Shown: positions 1-8,912, counted from the first letter of the stretch. The stretch: DNA of 28,763 bases from Chlorobiales bacterium (GCA_022360415.1 JAKSDB010000276.1:1-28763), one strand, 5' to 3'. Numbers and translations: made by a program. The notes: generated from the sequence alone by a model not told the origin.

Positions 1-694
1 CGTCTTCCATCTGGAACAAGGTTTTACCGGCAAAACGGCTCTTGCGGATCATTTCGTGATACGGGACTTTTGCAAGAAGCTTGGTACCGACCTTCTCGGC
101 AAACTGCTCGAGCATATTGGTACCGCCACCCTTGACATAATCGACGCGGTTGGCTACAATACCGGCAAGCTGAACCTTGTAGCGTGAGCTCTTCTGTTCT
201 ATAGCCATACAAAGCCGGTTTGCCGCAAAGATACTGTCGAAGTCGTTTGTTGCAATGATCACCGCATAATCGGCATACGTTAACGGTGCACTGAACCCTC
301 CGCATACCACGTCGCCAAGAACGTCAAACAAAATAACATCGTAACGTTCATAGACACCGAGTTCCTGAAGCAGTTTTACCGCTTCGCCAACCACATAACC
401 GCCGCATCCGCTACCTGCCGGCGGACCTCCTGCTTCGAGAGCGTCAACCCCGCCAAAACCGGTCTGAATGATATCCTCTTCGGTAAGTTCTTCATGGTGA
501 AAATCAACCTCTTCAAGTGCCTCGATAACGGTTTGCTGCAAGGTTCCCGTCAGAGGAAACGTGCTGTCATGTTTCGGATCACATCCGATCTGCAGTACTT
601 TTGCACCTTTCAAGGCGAGCGCTGCAGAGATATTCGCAGTGGTCGTACTTTTGCCTATACCTCCCTTTCCATAAACTGCAAGGATTAAACTCAT
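1..694 (-). CDS. bchL: BchL, ATP-hydrolysing Fe protein of dark-operative protochlorophyllide reductase (3' end cut by window)
   Basis: This is the NifH-like homodimeric ATPase that passes electrons to BchNB during light-independent reduction of protochlorophyllide to chlorophyllide. The translation opens MSLILAVYGKGGIGKSTTT, a P-loop at residues 9-16. The two cysteines expected to hold the intersubunit [4Fe-4S] cluster are at C97 (GSGCGG) and C131 (VVCGG), the standard positions of the family. The start is ATG at 692-694; no good Shine-Dalgarno is visible, but the N-terminus fits the family. About 231 codons are present and the family is about 275 long, so roughly 45 C-terminal residues lie off the left edge. 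It is last of the three reductase genes here, 43 bases after bchB, probably co-transcribed. Confidence 0.96.
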   Translation of the reverse strand, partial: MSLILAVYGKGGIGKSTTTANISAALALKGAKVLQIGCDPKHDSTFPLTGTLQQTVIEALEEVDFHHEELTEEDIIQTGFGGVDALEAGGPPAGSGCGGYVVGEAVKLLQELGVYERYDVILFDVLGDVVCGGFSAPLTYADYAVIIATNDFDSIFAANRLCMAIEQKSSRYKVQLAGIVANRVDYVKGGGTNMLEQFAEKVGTKLLAKVPYHEMIRKSRFAGKTLFQMED

Positions 695-737
695 GGTGAC
701 AACGCGATGATTAAATATTAACGATAGATCAACATGC

Positions 738-2324
738 TTACCCGCCCAAGGCTTCCTTGGCTTTTTTGAAAACCTCGGCTGTTATGTTTGTTTCACCGTT
801 TTCACGGGCAAAATTCTCGGTATTCTTGCGGACTTTCTTGCGAACGAAAAACGGTACTTTCCTGAGCATCTTTTCGGCATCGGTACTCCAGGGCATGCCG
901 TCAGGATCGCCCGCCCCCCCGTCACCTGCCTCACTGCCTTGTGCGGAAGATGCCGGTTGGCCGTTCGATGCCGCCGCCGGTTCTTCTTCCTCGTATTCCA
1001 GACCCGCATCGCCGAAGAAATCGACAAGATGTTTTTCAAGTCCGAGCTTGCACGAGGTATAGACCCTGTCGGCAAGCACATCCGCCCCCTCGAAACCAAG
1101 GACCGGATAGTAACCGATAAGATGATTCTCGATATGCGTCGGCGTTGAAATGACCATGCAGGGAACGTCGAGCTTTCGGCAGCTGTGCCGTTCCATCTGT
1201 GTTCCGCAGACCAGTTCGGGCATTTCGTCCTCGATTTTTTTCGAGACTTCCTGGAACTTGTCCGTTACCATAAGCGGTTCGGGAAGATACCCATCGAGCT
1301 GGTCACGGACCCACTCCGCGTGCTGCCCGAGATAGGTTCCGGCACCGATGATCTGCATCCCGAGCTCATCTTTGAGAAACTTGACCATCCCGACGGTATG
1401 CGAGGCGTCACCGAAAACAAATGCGCGTTTCCCGCTGAAACTTTCCATATCGGCCGTCCGGGCAAACCATGGAACGCCGCTCGGGGCACTCAGCCCGTCA
1501 AGAGAGAAATCGGTCAGCGGCGGCATTTCAAGTGCGGCCAAGCCTTTCTCTTCAGCGATAGCGTTCAGTTTCTCAAGAAGATTTCCGATCCAGTCAAGGG
1601 TCGGCTGCACGCCGAGCGGGGTCCCCTGCACGGAAGGCATACCGAATTTTTCCCGAAGGTAGTGCGCCGCACCTCTGCCCATTTCATGGTAAGGCACCAC
1701 GTTAAGCCATGCAGCAGGCAGATTGCGAAGATCTTCGAGACCTGCTCCCCAAGGAGCCACGACGTTTACCTCGACACCAAGCGTTTTGAGAATCCTGCGC
1801 AGACTGGTAAGATCCGAACGCAAATGAAACCCGAGCGAGGTGAAGCCTAACAGGTTGACGCTTGGTTTGTCGGTCATGCTCTGTTCCAGGGAGTAACGCT
1901 CCACAAGCTTGGTGAACAGACCTTCAGCCGATTCATGCTCCTGGACCCTGAAAGGATTGACGTCATGGACAATAATCTTTTCAGGATCGACTCCCGAATG
2001 CCTGGAAAGCTGCCCGAGATCTTCCTGAAGCAGGGCGGTACTGCAGCTTGGCGCAACAACAATGATTTCAGGATGATAATGTTCTTCAACCTGCTCCAGA
2101 GTGCCGGGCAGCCGGGAAACGCCGCGGGCGAGGTCCTGGCCCCTGACAACACTGATGGAAAGAGCGGGAAATTCCGGCGTTCTTTCCAGCATGGTATAGG
2201 TTGCGGTTATGTAATCGTCTCCCTGAGGGGCATGATAGACCGTATGCACGTTTTTCATGCTGTTGGTAACGCGGCTGATCCCGTGAAGCGCAGTTCCCTC
2301 ATAGAGCCAGAAAGCTAAACGCAT
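738..2324 (-). CDS. bchB: BchB, beta subunit of dark-operative protochlorophyllide reductase
   Basis: This is the NifK-like subunit of the BchN2B2 catalytic component that binds protochlorophyllide. It has 528 residues and opens MRLAFWLYEGTALHG. D36 (in GDDY) and C94 (in PSCS) fall at the positions I recall as reported for the NB-cluster environment in Rhodobacter (Asp36) and Chlorobaculum tepidum (Cys94). The body runs to about residue 445. A Gly/Ala/Glu-rich linker (about 440-475) then leads to the small C-terminal helical domain of BchB, beginning near MPWSTDAEKML and ending KEALGG. AGAGGA sits about 10 bases before the ATG at 2322-2324. It lies 71 bases after bchN and 43 before bchL. Confidence 0.96.
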   Translation of the reverse strand: MRLAFWLYEGTALHGISRVTNSMKNVHTVYHAPQGDDYITATYTMLERTPEFPALSISVVRGQDLARGVSRLPGTLEQVEEHYHPEIIVVAPSCSTALLQEDLGQLSRHSGVDPEKIIVHDVNPFRVQEHESAEGLFTKLVERYSLEQSMTDKPSVNLLGFTSLGFHLRSDLTSLRRILKTLGVEVNVVAPWGAGLEDLRNLPAAWLNVVPYHEMGRGAAHYLREKFGMPSVQGTPLGVQPTLDWIGNLLEKLNAIAEEKGLAALEMPPLTDFSLDGLSAPSGVPWFARTADMESFSGKRAFVFGDASHTVGMVKFLKDELGMQIIGAGTYLGQHAEWVRDQLDGYLPEPLMVTDKFQEVSKKIEDEMPELVCGTQMERHSCRKLDVPCMVISTPTHIENHLIGYYPVLGFEGADVLADRVYTSCKLGLEKHLVDFFGDAGLEYEEEEPAAASNGQPASSAQGSEAGDGGAGDPDGMPWSTDAEKMLRKVPFFVRKKVRKNTENFARENGETNITAEVFKKAKEALGG

Positions 2325-2395
2325 GCTTTGTAATCCTCTTTATATTGCATTTTTTATTTGCTCTTACCAGGGTTTGATTCTCCAAGCCCTCAACA

Positions 2396-3661
2396 CTATT
2401 GCCCGGCGCTCGGCATAACTCCCTTCAGCCACACCGATTCATCGAACTCCGGAAGTTTGCTCCGGCGCTGAAGCGGCGAGACGAACAGATTCGCGAGTGT
2501 AAAGACGCCCGACCAGCTGTGAATCGGCATCAGCGTAAACTCCATGCTCCACTTGACGATAAATCCATTTCCCACGAACGGGTTGGCCGTCATGAGAGAG
2601 GTAACGATCATGTCAGGTTTATCCCGCTTGATATCCTGCAACTGACGGTGGAAGTTGGGCTGCTCTACAACCCGAACGCCCTCGAGCGCCTCGAGCTCGC
2701 GGGCATGAAATTTTTTGTTGATATAGGCGCTGCTGCACTCGACAACTTCAGCCCCGACGTTTTTCAGAAAACGCGCAAGCGGAAGCTCCATCATGGTATC
2801 TGCCGTGAAAAACACCCTCTTGCCTTTCAATTGGCCAACCTGCTCTGAAATCCTGTCCCATGCAGCCTGCTCCCTTTCCTTCAAATCGACTGTTATATCG
2901 AACATCGCCGCCAGGTCTTCCCAGAAAACCCGCGTCCCTGTCGGGCCGAAGGGAAAGAGCGATCGAAGCACTCTCGCGCCACGTTCACGGTTAAGCCTGG
3001 AAACAACCCTCGAAAGGTATGGCTGTATCGGGGCGAGCACGGTGTCAGGGCCTATGGCCGGCAAGTGGTCAAACCGGTTTTCAGGGAGGAAGCCGCCTAC
3101 CTTCATGCCAAGCTCTTCAGCTTCCGAACGCAGGTCGTCGGCAATGGAGTCGTTGACCGAACCGACGAATACAACGCTTTTTTCTCCGGCAGGAGCTTCC
3201 GGACAGAACGGCACCATTGCCTGAAGCACCGAATCCTCAGCCTGCGTGAAATTGTAAACAAGCCCGCTTGCGGGAACGAAAAGCACCGGCACTTCAGGCG
3301 TGCTGAGCGAGTGTGCCAGTCCCTTGAAATCGACTTTCATCACTTCGGGAGTACACGAAGAAAGCAGAAAGATAACCGACGGATGGTGATCCTGCTTGAT
3401 TTCGGCAATCACGTCCTCGAGATTCGGGTCCTGGCGCGACAGGTCGCCCTCTTCGATCAGCGCGATACCGAAACGCGGTTTCGCGAAAATCATCATGCCG
3501 AGAGCGTTCTGGAGAAAGTGCGCACAGGTATGGGTGCCGAGGATCAGGAAAAAACTGTCCCTGATTTTCTGGTACAGCCAGCCGACACTGGCAAGACCGC
3601 AAAAGCTGTGTGTTACGTTGTCTTCTTTGATGAGCTGGGTTGCTCCCGGAACTGACGCCAT
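2396..3661 (-). CDS. bchN: BchN, alpha subunit of dark-operative protochlorophyllide reductase
   Basis: This is the NifD-like subunit of the catalytic BchN2B2 complex of bacteriochlorophyll synthesis. It has 421 residues beginning MASVPGATQLIKEDN. C21, C46 and C103 occupy the ligand positions I recall for the [4Fe-4S] NB-cluster of the Chlorobaculum tepidum enzyme. The start is ATG at 3659-3661 with AGGAGGAA about 9 bases upstream (3670-3677 on the plus strand). The frame stays open 103 codons further upstream, but that extension is low complexity and unlike the family, so it is excluded. bchN is the first gene of the N-B-L order here, and a 216-base gap separates it from the divergent ORF at 3878. 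Confidence 0.96.
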   Translation of the reverse strand: MASVPGATQLIKEDNVTHSFCGLASVGWLYQKIRDSFFLILGTHTCAHFLQNALGMMIFAKPRFGIALIEEGDLSRQDPNLEDVIAEIKQDHHPSVIFLLSSCTPEVMKVDFKGLAHSLSTPEVPVLFVPASGLVYNFTQAEDSVLQAMVPFCPEAPAGEKSVVFVGSVNDSIADDLRSEAEELGMKVGGFLPENRFDHLPAIGPDTVLAPIQPYLSRVVSRLNRERGARVLRSLFPFGPTGTRVFWEDLAAMFDITVDLKEREQAAWDRISEQVGQLKGKRVFFTADTMMELPLARFLKNVGAEVVECSSAYINKKFHARELEALEGVRVVEQPNFHRQLQDIKRDKPDMIVTSLMTANPFVGNGFIVKWSMEFTLMPIHSWSGVFTLANLFVSPLQRRSKLPEFDESVWLKGVMPSAGQ

Positions 3662-3725
3662 GTAAGATTCTTCCTCCTGAAATTTACTGCCGCCGCATCC
3701 CTTCGGGTAATACCGTGAATACAGC

Positions 3726-3738
3726 TTCAGATTCTGAA
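3726..3738. promoter_or_regulatory. 13-base dyad in the bchN leader
   Basis: TTCAGA-T-TCTGAA is a perfect 6-base inverted repeat around one base. It lies between the candidate bchN promoter and the bchN start, so it could be an operator or a small RNA hairpin. A second mini-hairpin, CCC-GAA-GGG on the minus strand, lies about 25 bases closer to the gene. Both are short enough to be chance. Confidence 0.2.
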
Positions 3739-3774
3739 CCGTCCGCCTGAAAACATAAAGAAAGGAAGATAAGA

Positions 3775-3803
3775 ATAATAGGTAGAAATGAAAACCTGTG
3801 AAA
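3775..3803 (-). promoter_or_regulatory. candidate sigma-70-type promoter of bchNBL
   Basis: Read on the minus strand, TTTCAC (3798-3803) and TATTAT (3775-3780) are separated by 17 bases, about 115 bases before the bchN start. The -10 is good and the -35 is weak. This would give a leader of about 110 bases before the strong Shine-Dalgarno of bchN. It is proposed from sequence alone. Confidence 0.3.
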
Positions 3804-3877
3804 CTCCTTGGTAGCAAGAACTGAAAGGGATTATCGATGCAAGCGGTGAGCCGGTTCGAGACAAGTGGAGGATTGTA

Positions 3878-4207
3878 ATGATTTTTCACCTCCGCACCAG
3901 AATGTGTATCCTGCTTGTAACACGACTCGGCAATGGTGAAGTGACTATGAATATTGCATTTGGAAAGCACCTTTTACTGAAGAAGTCGGATGGTGGCTAC
4001 GCTGCTATACGCTTAGATGATAATTCCGCAAGAAAGCAAAAAACATATTCAGAGAACGGTAAATTAGATCCACGGGCTTGCCGAATCTGTGACGTCAGTG
4101 AGAAGATTACGAAAACGGAATATTACATCGAGGATGATGCTGATTTAAGCGAGATGGGTTTGAGGAACAGCTTGACCGGCTATTCTTGTTTTTTTCTGCA
4201 GCGGTGA
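3878..4207 (+). CDS. small protein of unknown function
   Basis: This is a 109-residue ORF I do not recognise. The ATG at 3878 is preceded by GGAGG (3867-3871), a well-spaced Shine-Dalgarno and the best argument that it is translated. An internal ATG at 3947 (MNIAFGKHLLLKK) is an alternative start. The C-terminal half is charged, with CRICD near residue 68 and an acidic EDDADLSEMG stretch; there is no membrane segment or signal peptide. It is divergent from bchN and is the first gene of the AT-richer island. The abrupt end (SCFFLQR) could mean it is a fragment of a longer gene. Confidence 0.4.
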   Translation: MIFHLRTRMCILLVTRLGNGEVTMNIAFGKHLLLKKSDGGYAAIRLDDNSARKQKTYSENGKLDPRACRICDVSEKITKTEYYIEDDADLSEMGLRNSLTGYSCFFLQR

Positions 4208-4273
4208 CGAAATTGAAAAGTGATTCTGACTCGAAAAGCTGTAATAACAGAGAACATTCTAAAAAGATTCAAG

Positions 4274-4840
4274 ATGTCACCAAATAAACCCGCACATATA
4301 GTAGCTTTTGCAGTCTCGCTTGGAATCTTCGCTTACCTCGCAAGTGCTCTTTGGTCCGCCATTTTCATCGTCCCACTTCCAATGGAGAAAGATGCAATAA
4401 TCGATTCAATAGAAATCGAAACAGGTGAAGATCGTTACGGAGGGATCCAAACAGAATGGCATCCCATAGAATTCAAGAACACACTTGAAGAACTCAAATA
4501 CTATCACAACCTACAAATGCGAGATCGAAACAGGTATTGGTTGTACGGAGAATTGATAGTTGGTGGCCTAATAGGTTTGTTCGTTTTTTATATCATCCCC
4601 AAAAGAAGAAACATTTTGGACAACCCGTACGATACCTCAGGAACAGCATTTGGCGGCATTTTTCTTGGAATCTTGACCGTTCTAATCGTCCCGTTTGTCC
4701 TTAGCTGGGTATTGCCTCCACCTGTAAAATGGTTTCCTCAAGAGATTGCCAGAATTGCAGAAATGCGCGAGAAGGATGCGCTCTCGCGTCTCAAAGTACA
4801 AGCAAAAGAGCGAGATTCTAAACACAATCAATTTCGATAG
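4274..4840 (+). CDS. membrane protein of unknown function
   Basis: This is a 188-residue protein beginning MSPNKPAHIVAF, with about three hydrophobic segments near residues 8-30, 88-108 and 124-148. The loop between the first two is polar (about 35-85), and the charged C-terminal tail looks helical. A GTG at 4220 would add 18 residues but has no Shine-Dalgarno, so the ATG at 4274 is preferred; its own ribosome site is weak too. I do not recognise a family. The sampled row 4441-4500 is about 38% G+C, below the flanking bch and cysS genes, as expected for acquired DNA. It is followed after 88 bases by the large putative nuclease gene. A shared function is possible but nothing seen demands it. 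Confidence 0.6.
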   Translation: MSPNKPAHIVAFAVSLGIFAYLASALWSAIFIVPLPMEKDAIIDSIEIETGEDRYGGIQTEWHPIEFKNTLEELKYYHNLQMRDRNRYWLYGELIVGGLIGLFVFYIIPKRRNILDNPYDTSGTAFGGIFLGILTVLIVPFVLSWVLPPPVKWFPQEIARIAEMREKDALSRLKVQAKERDSKHNQFR

Positions 4841-4928
4841 GAGGGCTATAATAACAGCATAAACAGATAATGACTACTCTGCGAGTTATAAATTGTATTA
4901 GTCACAAATACATGCTTAACTGCCCAAA

Positions 4929-7900
4929 ATGGCAAAAAAGAAAAATCTAAGCAATCCCTCTTCCACTGGTGGTGTTGGTGTCCATTTTGAAGGCCATGTT
5001 CAAGCTTCATTTGTAACGTTGATGCTAACTGGTGGACATGCCCCTTGCCTCCCCTGCTGGCCTATTGTGGAAATAAAACTCCAAGGGAAAATCGACGGGT
5101 TTGATACTGACGATTTTATTGCTGTTGTTGAAAATGTAAATAGCAAGGAAAAGCGTAAGCTCCTTGGGCAGATAAAGCATTCTATTTCAGTAACTGATAG
5201 TTGTACTTTGTTTGGCGAGGTAATGCAGGCCACTTGGAATGATTTTAAGAACCCCAAAATTTATGCAAAAGGAAGGGATATCATTTGTCTTATTACCGGA
5301 CCACTTAATAAAACTGATTCCGAAGTTGTCTGGTTACTTAACCATGCACGAGCAAACCCTAATGATCCCGATCGATTCTTTAGAAATATTGCCACTGCAA
5401 ATTTCAGCTCTGTTATAAAACGCAAGAAGCTAGAAGTTTTCCGGAACCATTTAAAGATCGCCAATGGTGGAATTGATCTCACTGATGAAGACTTTCATGG
5501 ATTTCTGAAAAATTTCTACTTACTCGGGTACGACTTAGGTGAAGAAGAAGGAGTTGTACTTTCACTCATTAATTCTCACATCTCACAATTTAAGCCGTTT
5601 TCATCACGCTTTGTGTGGAGCCAGATCCTAGAATTCACTAACAATCGAAATCATCACGCAGGATGCATCACTCGGAACGACCTGTCAGAAGAATTAACAA
5701 ATATTTTTTTGACTGAGCCGATTAAAGCAATTCCAGAAAATCTTTCCAAGCCTCATGTAGCTAGTATAGACTGGGCGCATCATCCTGACGCTTCCTATTT
5801 AGCACTGATGATTCTTATCGGTGCTTGGAATGAAAAGAGCAAAAGCGACATTGAAGCAATTAATCAGTTACTTGGAATCAGTTATGGCAATTGGCTGGTT
5901 AAGGCAAGAGAAATACTGCTCTCCCCTGGTAGTCCTCTATCATTAAAAAACGGTATCTGGAAATATGGCAATCGAACTGAGCTCTGGAACCTGCTGGGAT
6001 CACGCATCCTTGATCAGAACCTAGAAACATTTAAGACTTTAGCCATTTCCACATTAAAAGAGCCAGACCCTGCTTTTGAACAGCCTGCCGAAGAGCGATA
6101 CGCGGCGAGTATCCACGGCAAGGTCATGAAGTGCTCAAACGTATTACGAAAAGGAATCGCTGAGGGTTTGGCTATTTTAGGCAGCCATCCCGATGCGTGC
6201 AGCAACTGCTCGCAAGGAAAGGCTGAAACAATTTGTATCCTGGTGTTGCGTGAACTTCTAGCTGACGCTGACTGGGTTCTGTGGGGGAGTCTGAACAGTA
6301 TACTGCCCACGTTGGCCGAAGCTGCCCCCGGTGAATTTCTTGAAGCGGTCGAAAAGGCGTTAAGTCTCTCGCCCAGTCCCTTTGATGAGCTTTTTGCCCA
6401 AGAAGGCAATGGGGTAACTGGCAGAAATTATTTAACCGGCTTGCTCTGGGCTTTGGAAGGGTTGGCCTGGGATGAACAATACCTTGTTCGGGTCTGTGTA
6501 GCGCTTGGTGAACTTGCTAGTCATGATTCTGGCGGTCAGTGGGCCAATCGCCCATCCAATTCGCTTGCAACCATCTTGCTTCCCTGGCTTCCGCAAACGT
6601 TAGCATCTGTTGATAAGCGCAAAGTGGCTGTTCAGACCCTACTGAACGAATGGCCGAGTATCGCCTGGGACCTGATCATCCAGCTTCTGCCCGGCCAACA
6701 TCAGACCTCTTCCGGCTCGCACAAGCCAAGCTGGCGAAAGACGATCCCCGATGACTGGGAAAAAGGTGTAACGCATGAGGGATACTGGCAACAGGCATCT
6801 TTTTATGCGGAGCTAGCAGTAGCAGCCGCTGGCTATGATACCAATCGGCTCTCCACTTTGATTGATCATTTTGATAAGCTGCCTAAACCAGCTTTTGATC
6901 AACTTGTCGAAGTTCTTACCTCACAACCCATTTCCGAGCTTTTTGAAGAGCAACGGCTTTCGCTTTGGAATCACCTCATGAAATTCACAAACAAACATCG
7001 ACGGTTTTCAGATGCGAAATGGGCGTTGCCCGGAGAACTGATCACAAGTATTGAACAAGTTGCAGAGCAACTCGCTCCGAAAAAACCATTTAATCTCTAT
7101 CAGCATCTCTTTGCCGATCGCGATTTTGATCTCTACGAGGAGAATGGCGATTGGGAAAAGCAGCAAAAGAAACTCGACGCGAGACGAGAAACGGCCATAT
7201 CAGAAATCTTTCAGCAAAATGGTAAAGAGGGTATCATCCGATTTGCCGAGTCCGTTGCTTCACCCGGTCAGGTGGGGCACGCGCTTGGCATTATTGCCGA
7301 TGATGTTTTTGAACAGTCCCTTTTGCCGCACTTTCTCGATACAGCGGACAATAAGCATAAAGCATTAGTGAGCGGATTTATCTGGCGGCGCTACCACGTC
7401 AAAAGTTGGGAGTGGTGCGACGGTATCGATAAATCAGATTGGACGTCAGCACAAATAGGCCAATTTCTGGCCTGCTTGCCATTTGTCAAAAACACATGGA
7501 ATCGCGCTTCTGAATGGCTTCAGGAGCACGAGTGTGAATATTGGACCCGCACTGATGCCAATGCCTATCAGGCTAATGGTGATCTTGCCGTTGCTATTGA
7601 AAAGCTCATTGAACATGGTAGGCCACATGCCGCGATCAACTGCCTAGACAGGATGCACCATGCCAAGCAGCTAATCGATATTAATCAATGTGTTCGAGCG
7701 TTGCTCGCAGCGCTCACTTCCAGTGAGCCTAGCTACGCCATGGACCGATACCACATTGTCGAACTCATCCAGTTTCTTCAGTCGAAACCTTCGGTTAACG
7801 AGGATGATCTCTTCAGAGTGGAGTGGGCATATCTCTCCTTGCTGGATCGCCATAGTGGAGCCACGCCCAAACTCCTTGAAAGCAGACTGGCCAACTATCC

Positions 7901-8465
7901 CGAGTTCTTTTGCGAAGTGATCCGACTGATCTACCGATCCAAGAAAGAAGATCAGCCGGCTAAGGAACTCACCGGGGAATCAAAGGCAGTTGCAACAAAT
8001 GCTTGGCGGCTGCTACATGAGTGGAAAACACCGCCGGGGACACAAAAAGATGGAACCTTCATTGAAGAGCGCTTCATCGAATGGCTCCAGTGCGTAAAAG
8101 CACTCTGTATGGAATCCGGCCATCTGGAAGTCGCGCTCATCAATATAGGCGAAGTATTGATTCACGCCCCAGCCGACCAAGGCGGATTATGGATAAATCG
8201 CGCTATCGCTGGAGCACTGAATGACCGTGACGCTGATGACATGCGCAATGGCTTCAGAACGGGGACATACAACTCACGTGGCGCACACTGGATTGACCCA
8301 ACAGGCAAACCTGAAAAAGAACTGGCTAGACAATATCAACTTAAGGCTGAAGCTATCGAAAATGTAGGTTTTCAACGTTTTGCTGTCACGTTGAGATCCA
8401 TAGCGGTGGGCTATGAAAAAGAGGCTAAGCGAATAGTCAATGAGTATAAAGATCGTGATGATTAG
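4929..8465 (+). CDS. large protein with PD-(D/E)xK-like N-terminus and long alpha-solenoid; candidate anti-phage effector
   Basis: This 1178-residue protein is probably cytoplasmic: no signal peptide or membrane segment is seen. Its N-terminus has the order of a restriction-endonuclease-like fold of the Cap4/DUF4297/Mrr kind: a GVHFE helix (E21), then GFDTDD (D59, D61, D62), then QIKH (Q81, K83) about 20 residues on. Residues 110-215 are mixed and contain ITGPL. From about 270 to the end it is almost all amphipathic helices rich in W, L and A, resembling HEAT/TPR-like solenoids; one recognisable block runs from GLLWALEGLAWDEQYL to WANRPSNS. No Walker A (GxxxxGKS/T) was found, so unlike Avs/STAND defence proteins it seems to lack an NTPase. 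The family looks familiar as uncharacterised proteins of defence islands, but nuclease activity is inference. The start ATG 4929 lacks a Shine-Dalgarno. Confidence 0.7.
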   Translation: MAKKKNLSNPSSTGGVGVHFEGHVQASFVTLMLTGGHAPCLPCWPIVEIKLQGKIDGFDTDDFIAVVENVNSKEKRKLLGQIKHSISVTDSCTLFGEVMQATWNDFKNPKIYAKGRDIICLITGPLNKTDSEVVWLLNHARANPNDPDRFFRNIATANFSSVIKRKKLEVFRNHLKIANGGIDLTDEDFHGFLKNFYLLGYDLGEEEGVVLSLINSHISQFKPFSSRFVWSQILEFTNNRNHHAGCITRNDLSEELTNIFLTEPIKAIPENLSKPHVASIDWAHHPDASYLALMILIGAWNEKSKSDIEAINQLLGISYGNWLVKAREILLSPGSPLSLKNGIWKYGNRTELWNLLGSRILDQNLETFKTLAISTLKEPDPAFEQPAEERYAASIHGKVMKCSNVLRKGIAEGLAILGSHPDACSNCSQGKAETICILVLRELLADADWVLWGSLNSILPTLAEAAPGEFLEAVEKALSLSPSPFDELFAQEGNGVTGRNYLTGLLWALEGLAWDEQYLVRVCVALGELASHDSGGQWANRPSNSLATILLPWLPQTLASVDKRKVAVQTLLNEWPSIAWDLIIQLLPGQHQTSSGSHKPSWRKTIPDDWEKGVTHEGYWQQASFYAELAVAAAGYDTNRLSTLIDHFDKLPKPAFDQLVEVLTSQPISELFEEQRLSLWNHLMKFTNKHRRFSDAKWALPGELITSIEQVAEQLAPKKPFNLYQHLFADRDFDLYEENGDWEKQQKKLDARRETAISEIFQQNGKEGIIRFAESVASPGQVGHALGIIADDVFEQSLLPHFLDTADNKHKALVSGFIWRRYHVKSWEWCDGIDKSDWTSAQIGQFLACLPFVKNTWNRASEWLQEHECEYWTRTDANAYQANGDLAVAIEKLIEHGRPHAAINCLDRMHHAKQLIDINQCVRALLAALTSSEPSYAMDRYHIVELIQFLQSKPSVNEDDLFRVEWAYLSLLDRHSGATPKLLESRLANYPEFFCEVIRLIYRSKKEDQPAKELTGESKAVATNAWRLLHEWKTPPGTQKDGTFIEERFIEWLQCVKALCMESGHLEVALINIGEVLIHAPADQGGLWINRAIAGALNDRDADDMRNGFRTGTYNSRGAHWIDPTGKPEKELARQYQLKAEAIENVGFQRFAVTLRSIAVGYEKEAKRIVNEYKDRDD

Positions 8466-8701
8466 CTATAGAATGCTTAACAACAAGCATCAACATGATC
8501 TGTTAATTCCTTAACGTACTATTGCCAACCGGTTATTTTGAGCATTATCTTCTCCACCCATCAGCAACCATTCAAGTCAGTCCTAAAATTCCAATACAGG
8601 TGCTTTGGCTTTATGCAAAGATCGACGAACCTCCCTGAGCAATAAGTTTTGAGAACGTATGCATGATGGACACGAACTGAAATCGAGACTACCCCTTTCG
8701 A
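8466..8701. other. 236 bases with no recognisable gene
   Basis: This stretch lies between the stop of the large putative nuclease and repeat copy A. It has no convincing ORF, tRNA or strong hairpin. It may be decayed DNA from whatever once lay left of the repeat. Confidence 0.4.
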
Positions 8702-8876
8702 CGCTCCACCGAAGCAATTTTGTCGCCAATGCCGAAGTCCCTGCCCCTCCGGTCGTCGATTCTGATAACCGTATACACACGTTGTGTTCCGGCTATAAAA
8801 AGATGTCCCGCAGCTTTTCTGCAATGGCGAATAGTTTTCCGAAGCAGTTTAAATTTGAGCGGACAGGAGATAAAAA
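8702..8876 (-). repeat. direct repeat copy A: decayed 3' end of a DUF77 gene plus shared flank
   Basis: On the minus strand this encodes the tail of a DUF77 protein (GHLFIAGTQRVYTVIRIDD, ending SVERRKG and a stop). It is related to the last ~43 codons of the intact gene at 11712-12020. A one-base deletion near AAAAGCTG breaks the frame. The repeat extends about 42 bases past the coding homology to GGAGATAAAAA (ends 8876), as copy B does. A and B are collinear over 175 bases (offset 1459) with roughly three quarters identity by eye. It bounds the BrnTA/membrane-protein module on the left. Confidence 0.8.
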
Positions 8877-8912
8877 GCCACAGTGGCGAGACATGCAAAT
8901 TACCGTATGTGG

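Noticed and set aside
1000..1600. Acidic linker of BchB as a possible frameshift or assembly artefact
   Set aside because: The reading frame is continuous, and a variable Gly/Ala/Glu-rich linker before the small C-terminal domain is expected in BchB.
1185..1850. 221-codon open frame antisense to bchB
   Set aside because: Its frame is open because of codon bias in the clearly real bchB; the translation has no recognisable domain. The same holds for the antisense frames over bchN, purA, rplQ, secY and rpsE.
3662..3970. 103-codon in-frame upstream extension of bchN
   Set aside because: The ATG at 3661 has AGGAGGAA and matches the family start and cysteine numbering; the extension has no family resemblance.
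8561..8824. Minus-strand ORFs of 65-87 codons around repeat A
   Set aside because: They read through the decayed DUF77 fragment in other frames; there is no Shine-Dalgarno and no family.
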